The notes below the pieces were generated by a model. That model was not told the origin of the DNA and ran no database searches. It worked only from the letters and a program-made list of their open reading frames with translations. From Parasedimentitalea huanghaiensis (GTDB lineage Bacteria > Pseudomonadota > Alphaproteobacteria > Rhodobacterales > Rhodobacteraceae): a DNA stretch of 64,000 nucleotides. Below, piece by piece: positions 1 through 8,783 of the stretch. The translations under genes were made by a program, and so were the position numbers. The stretch covers positions 1 to 64,000 of the forward strand of contig NZ_WQLV01000006.1 of NCBI RefSeq assembly GCF_009753675.1. Direction: 5' to 3'. The stretch's first letter is position 1, and the number at the start of each line of letters is the position of its first letter.

Positions 1-334
1 GCGCCGCCGGTAAGGGGGGTTCTAGGGTTATCCAACCAAACCCGCAAGCGCTAAATCTACCTTTTTGAAACTTTCTTGAAAAAAACGTGAAAACATCAGA
101 AAAACAATATGTTAGACAAAGAGACATCACGCCAGTTTTCAATAAACTTGAGTTTTCCAACGCCCCAAACCCGCAAACAATCAACGAGCCACCAGATCTG
201 GTAGACGAACCCAGAGCCAGCACTAATACCAAATCGCAAAACCCGAGTCGCCACGCGAAGCCGCAGTGGAAAAACGTCAAAGGCAGGTCAGCTTCCTGAC
301 CTGCCTTTGACGTCTGATAGCCTACCCAGAATAT
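1..334. other. gene-poor left edge
   Basis: No recognisable gene lies before msrQ. A 70-codon plus-strand frame with a GTG start (87-299) is rich in Asn, Pro and Ser, lacks a recognised family, and its stop falls inside the hairpin at 276-311, so I do not call it. The segment is more AT-rich than the flanking genes. Confidence 0.5.
276..311. terminator. long perfect hairpin downstream of msrQ
   Basis: Two perfectly complementary 16-base arms (276-291 and 296-311) enclose a 4-base CTTC loop. It sits 24 bases beyond the msrQ stop codon, so it probably ends msrPQ transcription. There is no run of T on either side, so it may act as a 3' stabiliser instead of a classical intrinsic terminator. Confidence 0.6.
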
Positions 335-955
335 TCAGGCGCGCTGCCTGAGTGGGCGAAGGAATGCGGACAGGCGGTCAAAGGGCAACCGCAGTAGCAA
401 CAACCCCACAATTAGCGCCAGATAGATCACCGGTTCAAACTGGAAGCCTTTGACCAGGATGACATAGTGAAGAGCACCAAGCAGCCCCGCTGCATAAACG
501 GCACGGTGCAGTTTTCGCCAGCTACGCCCCAGCCAGCGGATAGACCTGTTATTCGAAGTCAAAGCCAGCGGCAGCAGCAACACAAAACCCGCCATGCCAA
601 TCGTAACATAGGGACGTTTGACGATGTCAGCCCAGATCTGTCCGGGCAGTTGGACATCCAGCACCAACCAGACAGCCAAGTGACAACACACATAGAAGAA
701 GCACAACAGGCCTAGCGCTCGGCGAAATTTGAGGAGGTTCAACCCAACGTACTTTCGCAATGGCGTTACAGCCAGGCCAAGCACCAGCAATTGCAGAGCC
801 AGCTTACCGTACTCGTGCTCCAAGGCTTTGATCGGCTCGACCCCTAACCCACCTGTCAAACCCTGATAAAACAACCAGGGCGCAGGCAATGCACCCAGAA
901 GGTAGATCACCCAGGTTGGCAGGCGACGCAGACTATGATTGAGACGGTCCCGCAT
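335..955 (-). CDS. msrQ: MsrQ, heme-binding membrane subunit of the MsrPQ system
   Basis: A 206-residue polytopic membrane protein of the YedZ/MsrQ ferric-reductase-like family. In the known system MsrQ takes electrons from the respiratory chain or flavin reductase and passes them through heme to periplasmic MsrP, which repairs oxidised methionines. About six hydrophobic segments are visible, with histidines in the helices near residues 90, 150 and 162 as candidate heme ligands. Its ATG overlaps the TGA of msrP (TGATG), so the two genes are translationally coupled. Length is normal for the family. Confidence 0.93.
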   Translation of the reverse strand: MRDRLNHSLRRLPTWVIYLLGALPAPWLFYQGLTGGLGVEPIKALEHEYGKLALQLLVLGLAVTPLRKYVGLNLLKFRRALGLLCFFYVCCHLAVWLVLDVQLPGQIWADIVKRPYVTIGMAGFVLLLPLALTSNNRSIRWLGRSWRKLHRAVYAAGLLGALHYVILVKGFQFEPVIYLALIVGLLLLRLPFDRLSAFLRPLRQRA

Positions 956-1857
956 CAGAATGACTTGGCCAGATCCATACCACTATACAACGACGCCACC
1001 TCGTCGCCGTAGCCATTGAACATCTCGGTGGGCTGGCGCTTGGCAAACAAGCCACCGCCAATGCGACGTTCTGTGGCTTGGCTCCAGCGCGGGTGCGAGA
1101 CCTCGGGGTTTACATTACTATAGAAGCCATACTCGCGAGCATTGGACATATTCCAGCTGGTTGGCGGTTCCTGGTCAGTCAGGGTGATACGGACAATCGA
1201 CTTGATCGATTTGAATCCGTATTTCCACGGCACCACCAGACGCAGCGGTGCGCCGTTTTGATTGGGCAGGTCTTTACCAAAAATGCCGGTGGCCATCAAG
1301 GTCAGCGGATGCATCGCCTCGTCCAGGCGTAGCCCTTCGCGGTAGGGCCAGTCCAAAACGCGGTAGGCTGTGCCGGGCATTTCATCAGGCCGGTACAGGG
1401 TTTCAAACGCGACATACTTGGCATTCGACTGCACCCCAGCCATAGCAAGCAGATCCGCCAACTCAAATCCTGTCCAGGGAACAACCATGGACCAGGCTTC
1501 AACACAACGGAACCGATAGATGCGTTCCTCGAGGGTCATCTCGGACAGGATTTCCTGAAAGTCATAATCCCCCGGACGATCCACCAGGCCATCAATTTTG
1601 ACACTCCAAGGCGTGGTGGTCATTTGATGGGCATTGGCAGCCGGGTCGCCCTTACCAGTGCCGAACTCATAGAAGTTACAATAGGTGGTGACGTCTTCCC
1701 AGCTGTTAGGTTCCAGTGCTTGTTCAGCCTGCGCCCCACCGGCCAATGCGCTAAGCCCCAATCCAGCCGCACCCGTCATGATCTGGCGGCGGTTCAAAAA
1801 TGCCCCGTGTGGTGTCACATCGTCATGGGTCAGGTCGTTGGTCCAGCGATAGGCCAT
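955..1857 (-). CDS. msrP: MsrP, periplasmic methionine sulfoxide reductase catalytic subunit
   Basis: A 300-residue molybdopterin oxidoreductase of the SUOX/YedY fold that reduces methionine sulfoxide in periplasmic proteins. The N-terminus carries a twin-arginine signal (NRRQIMTG around residue 22, hydrophobic stretch, then a GGAQA cleavage region), as expected for a folded molybdenum enzyme exported by Tat. The molybdenum-ligand cysteine is Cys118 in the FRCVEAW motif. AAGGAG sits 7 bases before the ATG. It is the first gene of the msrPQ operon, and an oxidative (hypochlorite-type) stress role follows from the family. Confidence 0.95.
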   Translation of the reverse strand: MAYRWTNDLTHDDVTPHGAFLNRRQIMTGAAGLGLSALAGGAQAEQALEPNSWEDVTTYCNFYEFGTGKGDPAANAHQMTTTPWSVKIDGLVDRPGDYDFQEILSEMTLEERIYRFRCVEAWSMVVPWTGFELADLLAMAGVQSNAKYVAFETLYRPDEMPGTAYRVLDWPYREGLRLDEAMHPLTLMATGIFGKDLPNQNGAPLRLVVPWKYGFKSIKSIVRITLTDQEPPTSWNMSNAREYGFYSNVNPEVSHPRWSQATERRIGGGLFAKRQPTEMFNGYGDEVASLYSGMDLAKSF

Positions 1858-1925
1858 CTAGGTCTCCTTACATCTCGTTTCTTCCGAGATACGCAAAGCG
1901 AGCCCAAGAACCAAAACATATCCTG

Positions 1926-3419
1926 TCACGTTTCGGCGACGGGACTGTAACTTGGCATCAACTCGTTCATCGGACGGGACTGCCCACCGTCCTGCATAAT
2001 GCGCACATGGCGGCGACGGATTTGACGCGGTTCGGACACCCCAACCGAGTGAGCGATGACCTCAACCTCATGGGTGATTTCGCGGGCATAAGCGGCCACG
2101 CGGGCATATTTATCCTCAGCTACCAAACCCTTTTGGAACCTTGGGTCATGGGTCGTGATGCCTGTTGGACAGGTGTTCTTGTTGCACTTCAGCGCCTGAA
2201 TGCAGCCCAGCGCAAACATGAATCCACGGGCCGAGGTCACAAAGTCAGCCCCAGCAGCCAGCGCCCAGGCCACATCTCCAGGATTGACCAGCTTACCAGA
2301 CGAGATCAGTCGAATCCGGTCTTTTAGCCCATGTTCATCCCGCAGATTGGCCACCATCGGCAACGCCTCGCGCACCGACATACCAACCAAATCTATCAAC
2401 GGCATCGGCGCAGCGCCGGTGCCACCTTCGCCTCCATCAATCGTGATAAAGTCGGGCGCGCAGTCTGTGTTTCGTGCCTGAATGCATTCAAACAACTCGC
2501 GCATGACATCTTCGGAGCCAACCACAGTTTTGATCCCCACCGGCTTGCCCGTCACCGAACGGATATGGGCAACCATATCCAGCAGATCGCCAAAATTCTC
2601 CATCTCTGGGTGGCGATTGGGCGAAAGACTGGCCTGACCAACAGGTATACCCCGTATCCCCGCAATTTCCTCGGTCACTTTGGCAGCGGGCAAGATGCCA
2701 CCTTTGCCGGGCTTGGCCCCTTGGGACAGTTTGATTTCGAACATCCGAACAGTGTCATGAGCCGCAATCTCTGCCAGCTTGGTATCACTTAATCCGCCTT
2801 GTTCGTTTCGCACGCCGTATTTGGCGGTGCCAATCTGGAAAACGAGATCACAGCCCCCTTCCAAGTGAAACGGACTCAGCCCACCCTCGCCTGTGTTCAG
2901 CCAAACCCCTGCCTGTTTGGCCCCACGGCTAAGTGCCTGAACGGCTGGTTTCGAGATGGCACCAAAGCTCATCCCTGAGATATTAAAGATCGATGGCGCC
3001 AAATACGGCTGCTTGGCAGTAGGACCGATCTGCAAAGCCGTCGTCTGCGCGCTTTGGTCATCCAGTGGTGGGAACGGCGCATTCACAAAGATCGGCGTGC
3101 CGGGAACAGTTGCATTGCGGGTCGAGCCAAAGGCAACTGTGTTGCCTTCACCCGATGAGGCCCGCCCAACCCACTCGCGCTGTGCGCGGTTAAACGGCAG
3201 TTCTTCGCGGTCCATTGCAAAGAAGTACTGGCGAAAGAATTCACCCAGTTCACTGAACAAATGACGGAATCGCCCGATAACCGGATAGTTACGTCGTATG
3301 GCATCATGGGTTTGGAACCGGTCGATCACAAACAGAACTGCGGCCCCTACGGCCAGTGTTCCCAAAATAAACACAAAAGAAAGCGCCATGAATTCTATGG
3401 CATTCGCTGCGAAACCCAT
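1926..3419 (-). CDS. FMN-binding glutamate-synthase-like oxidoreductase, membrane-anchored
   Basis: A 497-residue protein matching the FMN/Fe-S central domain of glutamate synthase large subunit (GltB type) but without the glutaminase domain. An N-terminal hydrophobic segment (about residues 8-30) anchors it. Glycine-rich TIM-barrel motifs are clear: GAISKPAVQALSRGA, GEGGLSPFH, GAKPGKGG, DGGEGGTGAAP and, near the end, a cysteine-bearing segment (LGCIQALKCNKNTCPTG) matching the Fe-S region of glutamate synthases. The ATG at 3419 is preceded by AGGAG; a longer frame to 3509 lacks such a site. No small subunit lies nearby, so true glutamate synthase activity is unlikely; the substrate of this stand-alone family is unknown. 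Confidence 0.85.
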   Translation of the reverse strand: MGFAANAIEFMALSFVFILGTLAVGAAVLFVIDRFQTHDAIRRNYPVIGRFRHLFSELGEFFRQYFFAMDREELPFNRAQREWVGRASSGEGNTVAFGSTRNATVPGTPIFVNAPFPPLDDQSAQTTALQIGPTAKQPYLAPSIFNISGMSFGAISKPAVQALSRGAKQAGVWLNTGEGGLSPFHLEGGCDLVFQIGTAKYGVRNEQGGLSDTKLAEIAAHDTVRMFEIKLSQGAKPGKGGILPAAKVTEEIAGIRGIPVGQASLSPNRHPEMENFGDLLDMVAHIRSVTGKPVGIKTVVGSEDVMRELFECIQARNTDCAPDFITIDGGEGGTGAAPMPLIDLVGMSVREALPMVANLRDEHGLKDRIRLISSGKLVNPGDVAWALAAGADFVTSARGFMFALGCIQALKCNKNTCPTGITTHDPRFQKGLVAEDKYARVAAYAREITHEVEVIAHSVGVSEPRQIRRRHVRIMQDGGQSRPMNELMPSYSPVAET

Positions 3420-3534
3420 GCAAAATCTCCTATATGTTAATTGGGCGCGCAACTGCACACCTGGAAATGATATATAGTCTGAGCGCGATTGTCGGGCTTC
3501 ACAAGTCAAGGCTGATCACATTGGGAGAAAATGT

Positions 3535-3972
3535 ATGAAACAGATCATCGCGGCCTGGGTATTTGGGCTGGTTTCGCAGATGGCAACTGCTCAGGACATG
3601 GTGAGCTATACCACCACCTTGGATTTCGACGATGTCACCTTTGGCATTGAGAACGCGATTACCGACCTGGGGCTGGTGGTGGATAACATCAGCCATGTTG
3701 GTGAAATGCTGGAGCGCACCCGAGGAGCAACCGGATCTGATGTCGTGTTGTTTGAAGCAGCCGAGGTCTATTCGTTCTGTTCCGCCACCCTGTCGCGTCA
3801 GGTTATGGAAGCTGATCCCATGAATATCGTGTTTTGCCCCTATGACATCTTTATAGCCCAGCTACCCGGCTCTGACGAAGTCACTGTTGGGTTCAGGCAA
3901 TATCCCGAAGGTGCGATGCAGTTGATCCAATCCATGCTGGACGGGATCGTACAGGAAGCCATCGAAGAGTAA
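3535..3972 (+). CDS. DUF302 domain protein, exported
   Basis: A 145-residue protein with a short signal peptide (cleavage probably after the Ala-Gln near residue 20) followed by one DUF302 domain. The family is small, and no biochemical role is established for most members. Its features here are the initial beta-strand (VSYTTTLDFDDV), the helix-forming stretch that follows, and the late FCPYDIFIAQLPG segment. It is divergent from the FMN oxidoreductase, with 115 bases between the two starts, and lies in a neighbourhood of redox proteins. Function not assigned. Confidence 0.8.
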   Translation: MKQIIAAWVFGLVSQMATAQDMVSYTTTLDFDDVTFGIENAITDLGLVVDNISHVGEMLERTRGATGSDVVLFEAAEVYSFCSATLSRQVMEADPMNIVFCPYDIFIAQLPGSDEVTVGFRQYPEGAMQLIQSMLDGIVQEAIEE

Positions 3973-3995
3973 GGCCCGGGGCGGGATCGGCTCAA

Positions 3996-4643
3996 TCAAT
4001 TCTGGCGACGGGATTTAACCAGACGCTGTAGCAGACACAGCGTCACAATTCCGCCGCCTGAAACCATCAATAACAACGGCCAGCTCATGTTTTTCATATG
4101 GGCGCCCAGGTAGGCTGACAACACAGTGATTGGGACAATGCCTAAACCCGTGGTCCAGACAAATGTCCATAGTCTTACGCGGGTCAACCCAGCGGCATAG
4201 TTGATCAGGTTAAAGGCAATCACGGGGATAAAGCGGCTGATCAACAGGGTGAAGGTACCCTGCTGGTCCGTCCACTCGTCCAACCGCGCAGACTGACCTT
4301 TGGAAAGCCAACTCTGAATGACTGAACGCCCCAATTTGCGTGACAGACCAAATGCGGCCAACGCGCCCAGCATGGCGCCGACCCAGACCAGCGCACTGCC
4401 AACAAGTGTACCAAACACTGCGCCTGCACAGATCGCCAAAATTTCAGCCGGGAACGGGATAAAGCTGTGCAACACCATCAGCGCAATTATGGCAACTGGC
4501 GCCCAGGCTCCGGTGGCACGCAGCTGGTCTGCCAATGCCTCGGGGGTGGGAAAGGTACCTTCAGAAACATAGGCCAGCATACTACCCAGAAGCAGCACAA
4601 CAGCGATCCCCCATAGGGCAACGCTGCGGCCGGACAAGGTCAT
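3996..4643 (-). CDS. TVP38/TMEM64 (VTT domain, DedA-related) membrane protein
   Basis: A 215-residue polytopic inner-membrane protein of the SNARE-associated/VTT family, with about five to six hydrophobic segments and the family motif region FIPFPAEILAICAGAVFG followed by GAMLGALAAFGLSRKLGR. Family members are implicated in phospholipid or membrane homeostasis, but the activity of this protein is not known. The chosen ATG at 4643 overlaps the TGA of the upstream TetR gene (ATGA), which argues for one transcript and translational coupling; an ATG five codons earlier also exists. Confidence 0.85.
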   Translation of the reverse strand: MTLSGRSVALWGIAVVLLLGSMLAYVSEGTFPTPEALADQLRATGAWAPVAIIALMVLHSFIPFPAEILAICAGAVFGTLVGSALVWVGAMLGALAAFGLSRKLGRSVIQSWLSKGQSARLDEWTDQQGTFTLLISRFIPVIAFNLINYAAGLTRVRLWTFVWTTGLGIVPITVLSAYLGAHMKNMSWPLLLMVSGGGIVTLCLLQRLVKSRRQN

Positions 4644-5236
4644 CCCACAACACGCCACTGCCGGATCATAGCGGCGGCGGCGGCGGCAAATGGCTGGGCA
4701 AAGGCATCATTTGGACGCGCCTTGATTGTCAAAGACAGCCCCAGCAGCGTGTTTTGAAGTAGTGTTGCCTTTTCGTCTGGATCAAAATCAGCTGCGACCT
4801 CCCCCGTCTCTATTGCCTTACCAAGGATCTGCGCAAAGCGGTGATGCAGAACCTCGAAATAGTGTGCAATTCTAACGTCGACTTCGCCGCCATTGCGATC
4901 AAACTCGGTGATTGCATTCAGCAGCAGACACCCCTGGGCCCCAATTTGTGGCATGGCCGCAGGATCTGCACGATCCGCAAACCACTGGGCCAATTCCTCG
5001 AGGTTGGTGCTGCCTGCGTCCGGCAGATGCTCCGCCTCGACCCGGCTCATATAGGCATCAAGGGTTTCCAGAAAAAACGCCTCTTTTCCACCGTAGGAAG
5101 TTTGTAGTGTAAACCGGGTCAATCCGGTGCGTTCTTCGATCTGCCGGGTACTGGCGCCTTGATAGCCGTGCTCCCAGAATACAGCCTGAGCGGCGTCGAT
5201 CACGGTTTTGTGGTCAGCTTTGCGTGCGCGAGACAT
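4640..5236 (-). CDS. TetR family transcriptional regulator
   Basis: A 198-residue repressor-type protein. The N-terminal helix-turn-helix (ASTRQIEERTGLTRFTLQTSY, about residues 30-50) is standard for TetR, with a divergent ligand-binding C-terminal domain. ATG at 5236 fits conserved TetR starts (MSRARKADHKTV). It is divergent from a membrane redoxin gene, with 93 bases between the starts, and a perfect 10-bp-arm palindrome lies in that gap at 5265-5286. It probably represses both itself (with the coupled TVP38 gene) and the redoxin. The ligand is unknown; a redox or electrophile signal is only a guess from context. Confidence 0.9.
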   Translation of the reverse strand: MSRARKADHKTVIDAAQAVFWEHGYQGASTRQIEERTGLTRFTLQTSYGGKEAFFLETLDAYMSRVEAEHLPDAGSTNLEELAQWFADRADPAAMPQIGAQGCLLLNAITEFDRNGGEVDVRIAHYFEVLHHRFAQILGKAIETGEVAADFDPDEKATLLQNTLLGLSLTIKARPNDAFAQPFAAAAAAMIRQWRVVG

Positions 5237-5264
5237 GGGATACCTGTTGTTTTTTCTATCCCCA

Positions 5265-5286
5265 CGGATAGATACATATCTATCCG
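5265..5286. promoter_or_regulatory. perfect palindrome, probable TetR operator
   Basis: Arms CGGATAGATA and TATCTATCCG are perfect inverted repeats of 10 bases around a 2-base CA centre. The site lies 28 bases ahead of the TetR ATG and 43 bases ahead of the redoxin ATG, the expected position for an operator shared by divergent promoters. Binding by this particular TetR protein is inferred from position and symmetry. Confidence 0.75.
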
Positions 5287-5329
5287 CAAGGCTAGCATGC
5301 CCTTTCGCGCCCCTCAACAGGAGACACCC

Positions 5330-6145
5330 ATGAATACCTATGCTCTTTTGTCCGCTTTCGCCGGCTTTGCTCTCGTGATGGGGACGCTCACCGTCTACTT
5401 TGCCGCCATTCCCCGCGGCACTGTACCAGTGAAAGTCAACGGGCTGACACTCAGACTGGTTTTCGGTGTCGCCCTAGCCGCAGCCGGGATTTATTTGGGA
5501 CTTACCGGCGTCGGGTCCGCAGGTGGCCTTGTCTATATACCCGCAGTTCTAGCGTTGTTGTTTGGCAGCTTTATCTTGTGGGTTCTACCACAGCGACATA
5601 CGCCATTGGGTGATATCAAGGTTGCAGTTGGTGATCCAATCATCCCATTCAAAGCCCTGACGACTGATGGCACCCCGTTCAACAGCAGTGAGCTGGCGGG
5701 CAAGCGTATTTTGTTCAAGTTCTTTCGCGGTGGCTGGTGCCCCTATTGCGTCGCTGAACTCGCGGAATTCAACAAGATTGTCCCTGAGCTGGAAAAAATG
5801 GGTGTTCAGATCATTGCACTCAGCAAAGACACTCCAGACCAGGCAGCCCTGAACAAGTCCCGTGACGGATTGAAATTTGATTTGCTGTCAGACCCGAACC
5901 TGTCGGTCATCCGCGCCTATGGTGTTGAACACCACAAGGCGCTGGGTCAGACCAAGAACCCCAAATCCACCTATGGCGGCCTGGCATTGGGGCTGGCCCC
6001 GTTCAAAATCGAAACCATGGCGATCCCCACTACTTTGCTGATTGATGAAACCGGCGTGATCCGCTGGATTGATCAGACTGACGACTACCGGTTGCGCAGC
6101 AGTACTGAACGGGTGATGTCGGCGGTCAGCCAGGTTTTTGAGTAG
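5330..6145 (+). CDS. membrane-anchored peroxiredoxin-like (AhpC/TSA) protein
   Basis: A 271-residue protein with two or three N-terminal hydrophobic segments (about residues 3-90), then an AhpC/TSA-type thioredoxin fold. The active-site stretch is FFRGGWCPYCVAEL, with a CPYC pair, followed by ALSKDTPDQ and a long C-terminal helix region. It probably reduces peroxides or other oxidised substrates at the membrane. ATG at 5330 has AGGAG 8 bases upstream; the frame is open further upstream but that part overlaps the TetR gene and operator. Expression is probably controlled by the adjacent TetR protein. Confidence 0.85.
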   Translation: MNTYALLSAFAGFALVMGTLTVYFAAIPRGTVPVKVNGLTLRLVFGVALAAAGIYLGLTGVGSAGGLVYIPAVLALLFGSFILWVLPQRHTPLGDIKVAVGDPIIPFKALTTDGTPFNSSELAGKRILFKFFRGGWCPYCVAELAEFNKIVPELEKMGVQIIALSKDTPDQAALNKSRDGLKFDLLSDPNLSVIRAYGVEHHKALGQTKNPKSTYGGLALGLAPFKIETMAIPTTLLIDETGVIRWIDQTDDYRLRSSTERVMSAVSQVFE

Positions 6146-6174
6146 CTCTATACCGGTCCGCTTCAAATCCAAAC

Positions 6175-6208
6175 CCGTCTTGCCAAGATAGAGCCTTGAG
6201 CAAGACGG
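6175..6208. terminator. hairpin between convergent genes
   Basis: Nine-base arms CCGTCTTGC and GCAAGACGG (6175-6183, 6200-6208) flank a 16-base loop in the short gap between the redoxin and the convergent TadG-like gene. Probably a shared terminator or 3' end structure; ATTTCG follows on the plus strand, so the T tract is weak. Confidence 0.45.
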
Positions 6209-6238
6209 ATTTCGCAGCGGTTCAGGCAGACCTTGGCT

Positions 6239-8005
6239 TCATTGAATAAGCCGTAGATGTTGAATGGAGGATGCAATGGAAACAAACGCGTCAGCCAACT
6301 CCTGCGTAGTGACCTCAAAGAAATGCCCCGCCGACGAAGCACACTCACCGATTTCATCAACGGCAGAGCCTGCAACATCCACTGCAACAGTGTAGACAAT
6401 CACCCCTCTATCCTTAGCCAGTTCACACTGCTGTAAGAACATCGAAAGATTAGAAGCCTGCCCGGATTCCAGAGTGGTATCAGTTAATGGGCGCGCGGTG
6501 AGTTCTGTAGTTGAATTTTCTTCGGTCAGTGCATCGCTTGGGCGGACCTGTGCACTGGTGCGGCCATCCGTCATCAATACAATGAACTTTGACGAGTCCG
6601 CTGCATCCCATTGCAGCGGACGATTGCTGAATTGCTCTGGCACTTCACCAGTTGTGCTCAGGAATTCGAAGGCCGGTTGGGTGTCCGGGTCAAGCAGCGC
6701 GAGGGCATATTTCATGCCGTAATTGGTACCGGTCCCGTCATATAGCCTCAGGTTGTCGATAAAGCTGTGCAGGCTGGCGGCATCATCCTGTGCGTACTGA
6801 ATGCTCATGGTGTCATCCGGGCACCATCCCCAGTTCTGTGTCACCTCGTCATAGTCCCAATTCACGAAATACGGGACCTGATCAATCGAGCCTCCAGGCA
6901 ATCCGGTTGACAGGAAATCGTCGTAGGTCATTTCCAGACATGAGGCGACGTTATTGGGAACAAGGCCCGCATAGAACTCCGCGAACGGGATCTCCAGATC
7001 CACTTTGTTGTAATTGGTCGGACCATCGACCAACTCATCCCCGGTCATACTGTAAAAGCTGGTTGGTTCCAGACCGCCTTTGATCGTAGCACCAAGCATC
7101 GACAGGTGACCTTCCAGACTGGGGTTCAGGCGGACGATGTAGTCCTGCGCATAGAGGTAATAGGTGTCCAGATCATCCTTGTTGAACAACTCAACATCGT
7201 CGTCCGGATAGCCCTCAATCTTGACCGAGTAATCAATTTCGCCATCACCAGTTGTGTCAAACCAGAATACAATATTTGAAATGTCTTGCCCCCATTCAGG
7301 AAAGTAATCCTCGGATGTGGTGGTTCCAAACCGTTCCCCCCCTAGATATTCAAACATCGCTTCACCGGGATTCGCCTGCCCGGCAAATGGAATGACATTG
7401 ATCGAAGTCTGATGTGGGCCGCTGACCCCCGTCTCGGAATCGACATTCCTGCTCAATGAAGCCGTGACAAATTCATTGGCTGCCGTTTGCATAATCTCAA
7501 CACGCCCGTTCAAGCTCATACTGCCCGACACGTCCAACACCAGCGAGATTTCGGTGGCTGGTTCGTTTTCAATGGCAATGGCGCCCAGATTCATTGACAA
7601 ACTATCAACCCCAGTCATCCGCATATACTGGGTGACAATAGCCCCCTGCGCCGTCGCCGAGACCTGTCGTTGAAAAGTGTCCTCCTCAACCACGACGCCC
7701 GTCAGGTAGGACAGCATGCCAGACACGTTCAGATAATCCCTTACCACGGCTTCTGGCTCGAGCGGCTGGTTCATACTGGAGGCCGCCAAAACCGCATTAT
7801 CAAGCGAAGCCTGAAGACGGACCCGATCTCGCTCGTATCGCATCAGGTCGATACCGATCCCTCCGACCATCAGCATGATCGCAAATAAAACCAAAACAGG
7901 TATGGCCAACACCCCATCTTCAGCTCGCCTGAAGGCTTTGAACAGATGAATTAGCGGATGGGTTTTGGTGTTTTGATTTGCTGCGAACTTGGCTCTGCAA
8001 GTCAT
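6239..8005 (-). CDS. TadE/TadG-like protein with von Willebrand A domain
   Basis: A 588-residue protein. Near the N-terminus is the pilin-like segment of Tad pseudopilin/TadG proteins: a charged patch (FRRAEDG), then about 20 hydrophobic residues and IDLMRYERDRVRLQASLDNA. A VWA domain follows, with the MIDAS motif DVSGSMS near residue 160 and a later LMTDG. Its ATG at 8005 has AGAGGA upstream. TadG proteins act at the cell surface with tight-adherence pili, but no other tad gene is in the window, so this is an orphan copy whose role is uncertain. Confidence 0.82.
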   Translation of the reverse strand: MTCRAKFAANQNTKTHPLIHLFKAFRRAEDGVLAIPVLVLFAIMLMVGGIGIDLMRYERDRVRLQASLDNAVLAASSMNQPLEPEAVVRDYLNVSGMLSYLTGVVVEEDTFQRQVSATAQGAIVTQYMRMTGVDSLSMNLGAIAIENEPATEISLVLDVSGSMSLNGRVEIMQTAANEFVTASLSRNVDSETGVSGPHQTSINVIPFAGQANPGEAMFEYLGGERFGTTTSEDYFPEWGQDISNIVFWFDTTGDGEIDYSVKIEGYPDDDVELFNKDDLDTYYLYAQDYIVRLNPSLEGHLSMLGATIKGGLEPTSFYSMTGDELVDGPTNYNKVDLEIPFAEFYAGLVPNNVASCLEMTYDDFLSTGLPGGSIDQVPYFVNWDYDEVTQNWGWCPDDTMSIQYAQDDAASLHSFIDNLRLYDGTGTNYGMKYALALLDPDTQPAFEFLSTTGEVPEQFSNRPLQWDAADSSKFIVLMTDGRTSAQVRPSDALTEENSTTELTARPLTDTTLESGQASNLSMFLQQCELAKDRGVIVYTVAVDVAGSAVDEIGECASSAGHFFEVTTQELADAFVSIASSIQHLRLIQ

Positions 8006-8783
8006 GGCTACATCCTCTATTCTGAAAGGCTCGTCCCTATAAACGCTATTCAGAAATGTGGCCGGAAATGCGCTCAAATGCGGCGAGGATGTGGCGGACG
8101 CCTTTGAGCCACCACATTGTTTACCCTTTGTTCATATGTGCGCAACTTTTTCGCCACCCTTATGACGCATTGCTTTCATTGAAGAGTTTTGAAATCTGGC
8201 CAATTGCTGAATGGCCAAGCCCGGGCCGGCAAAAAACTAGCGCGTTTCTTGGCAACAATTCGAGACAGTTCTGAGTGATCTCAGAAACTGTGGCTTTGCT
8301 ACGGGTTGGGGTTGTTTTGCACGCCATAAGATCGCCCCGCAAGGGTGACGACTTGCCTCCCCTTTGCTGTTTGCGTGCCGAATTGATACCGCGCCTGCGC
8401 CTTCATTCCATAGTTCCTCTCCCCATTAAGCTTATCCCTTAGCGGGTATCTCCGACGGAAGTTGAACCTGTCATTTGCCAAGGAAGACCCGGAGCATTGA
8501 CCTGCCGGTTGGGCGCAGCCGTATTCTCCCGACTGGGTTCATATCCCAGCGGGTGATGCTGCTGTTTTGCTTGCCTACTTCGCAGTTGATTACTAGCGGC
8601 GACGTCGCCAAAGCGGGTTCGGACCAGGACTTTATCCCCCGTGCGTAGATGCATCCCATAGCGCCCCCGGTACAACGGAGGTCCTGTTCCTGTGCCGGGG
8701 GTGTCAGGCCCAGCGGTAATCGCGATTGCGAGGCAGGTTGCAGGAGCGAAACGAAACTGGGGTAAACAGGGCGCGCGGTGGGC
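8006..8783. other. 778-base region without a clear gene
   Basis: No conserved protein or RNA is recognised. Two overlapping minus-strand frames of 60-78 codons (8299-8481, 8439-8675) have no family resemblance and no convincing ribosome site. A strong hairpin lies at 8664-8701. The first 150 bases presumably carry the promoter of the TadG-like gene. The stretch could hold a small RNA or decayed sequence; I cannot decide from the bases alone. Confidence 0.5.
8664..8701. repeat. GC-rich stem-loop in the gene-free region
   Basis: Arms CCCCCGGTACA (8664-8674) and TGTGCCGGGGG (8691-8701) pair over 11 positions with one G-T wobble, with a 16-base loop. No T tract follows on either strand, so it looks like a structured RNA element or repeat more than a terminator. 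Confidence 0.4.

Noticed and set aside
87-299. 70-codon plus-strand frame with GTG start
   Set aside because: No family, Asn/Pro/Ser-rich composition, and the stop lies inside a strong hairpin.
8439-8675. Minus-strand frame in the large gap
   Set aside because: TTG start, no ribosome site, no recognisable family; overlapped by another equally weak frame.
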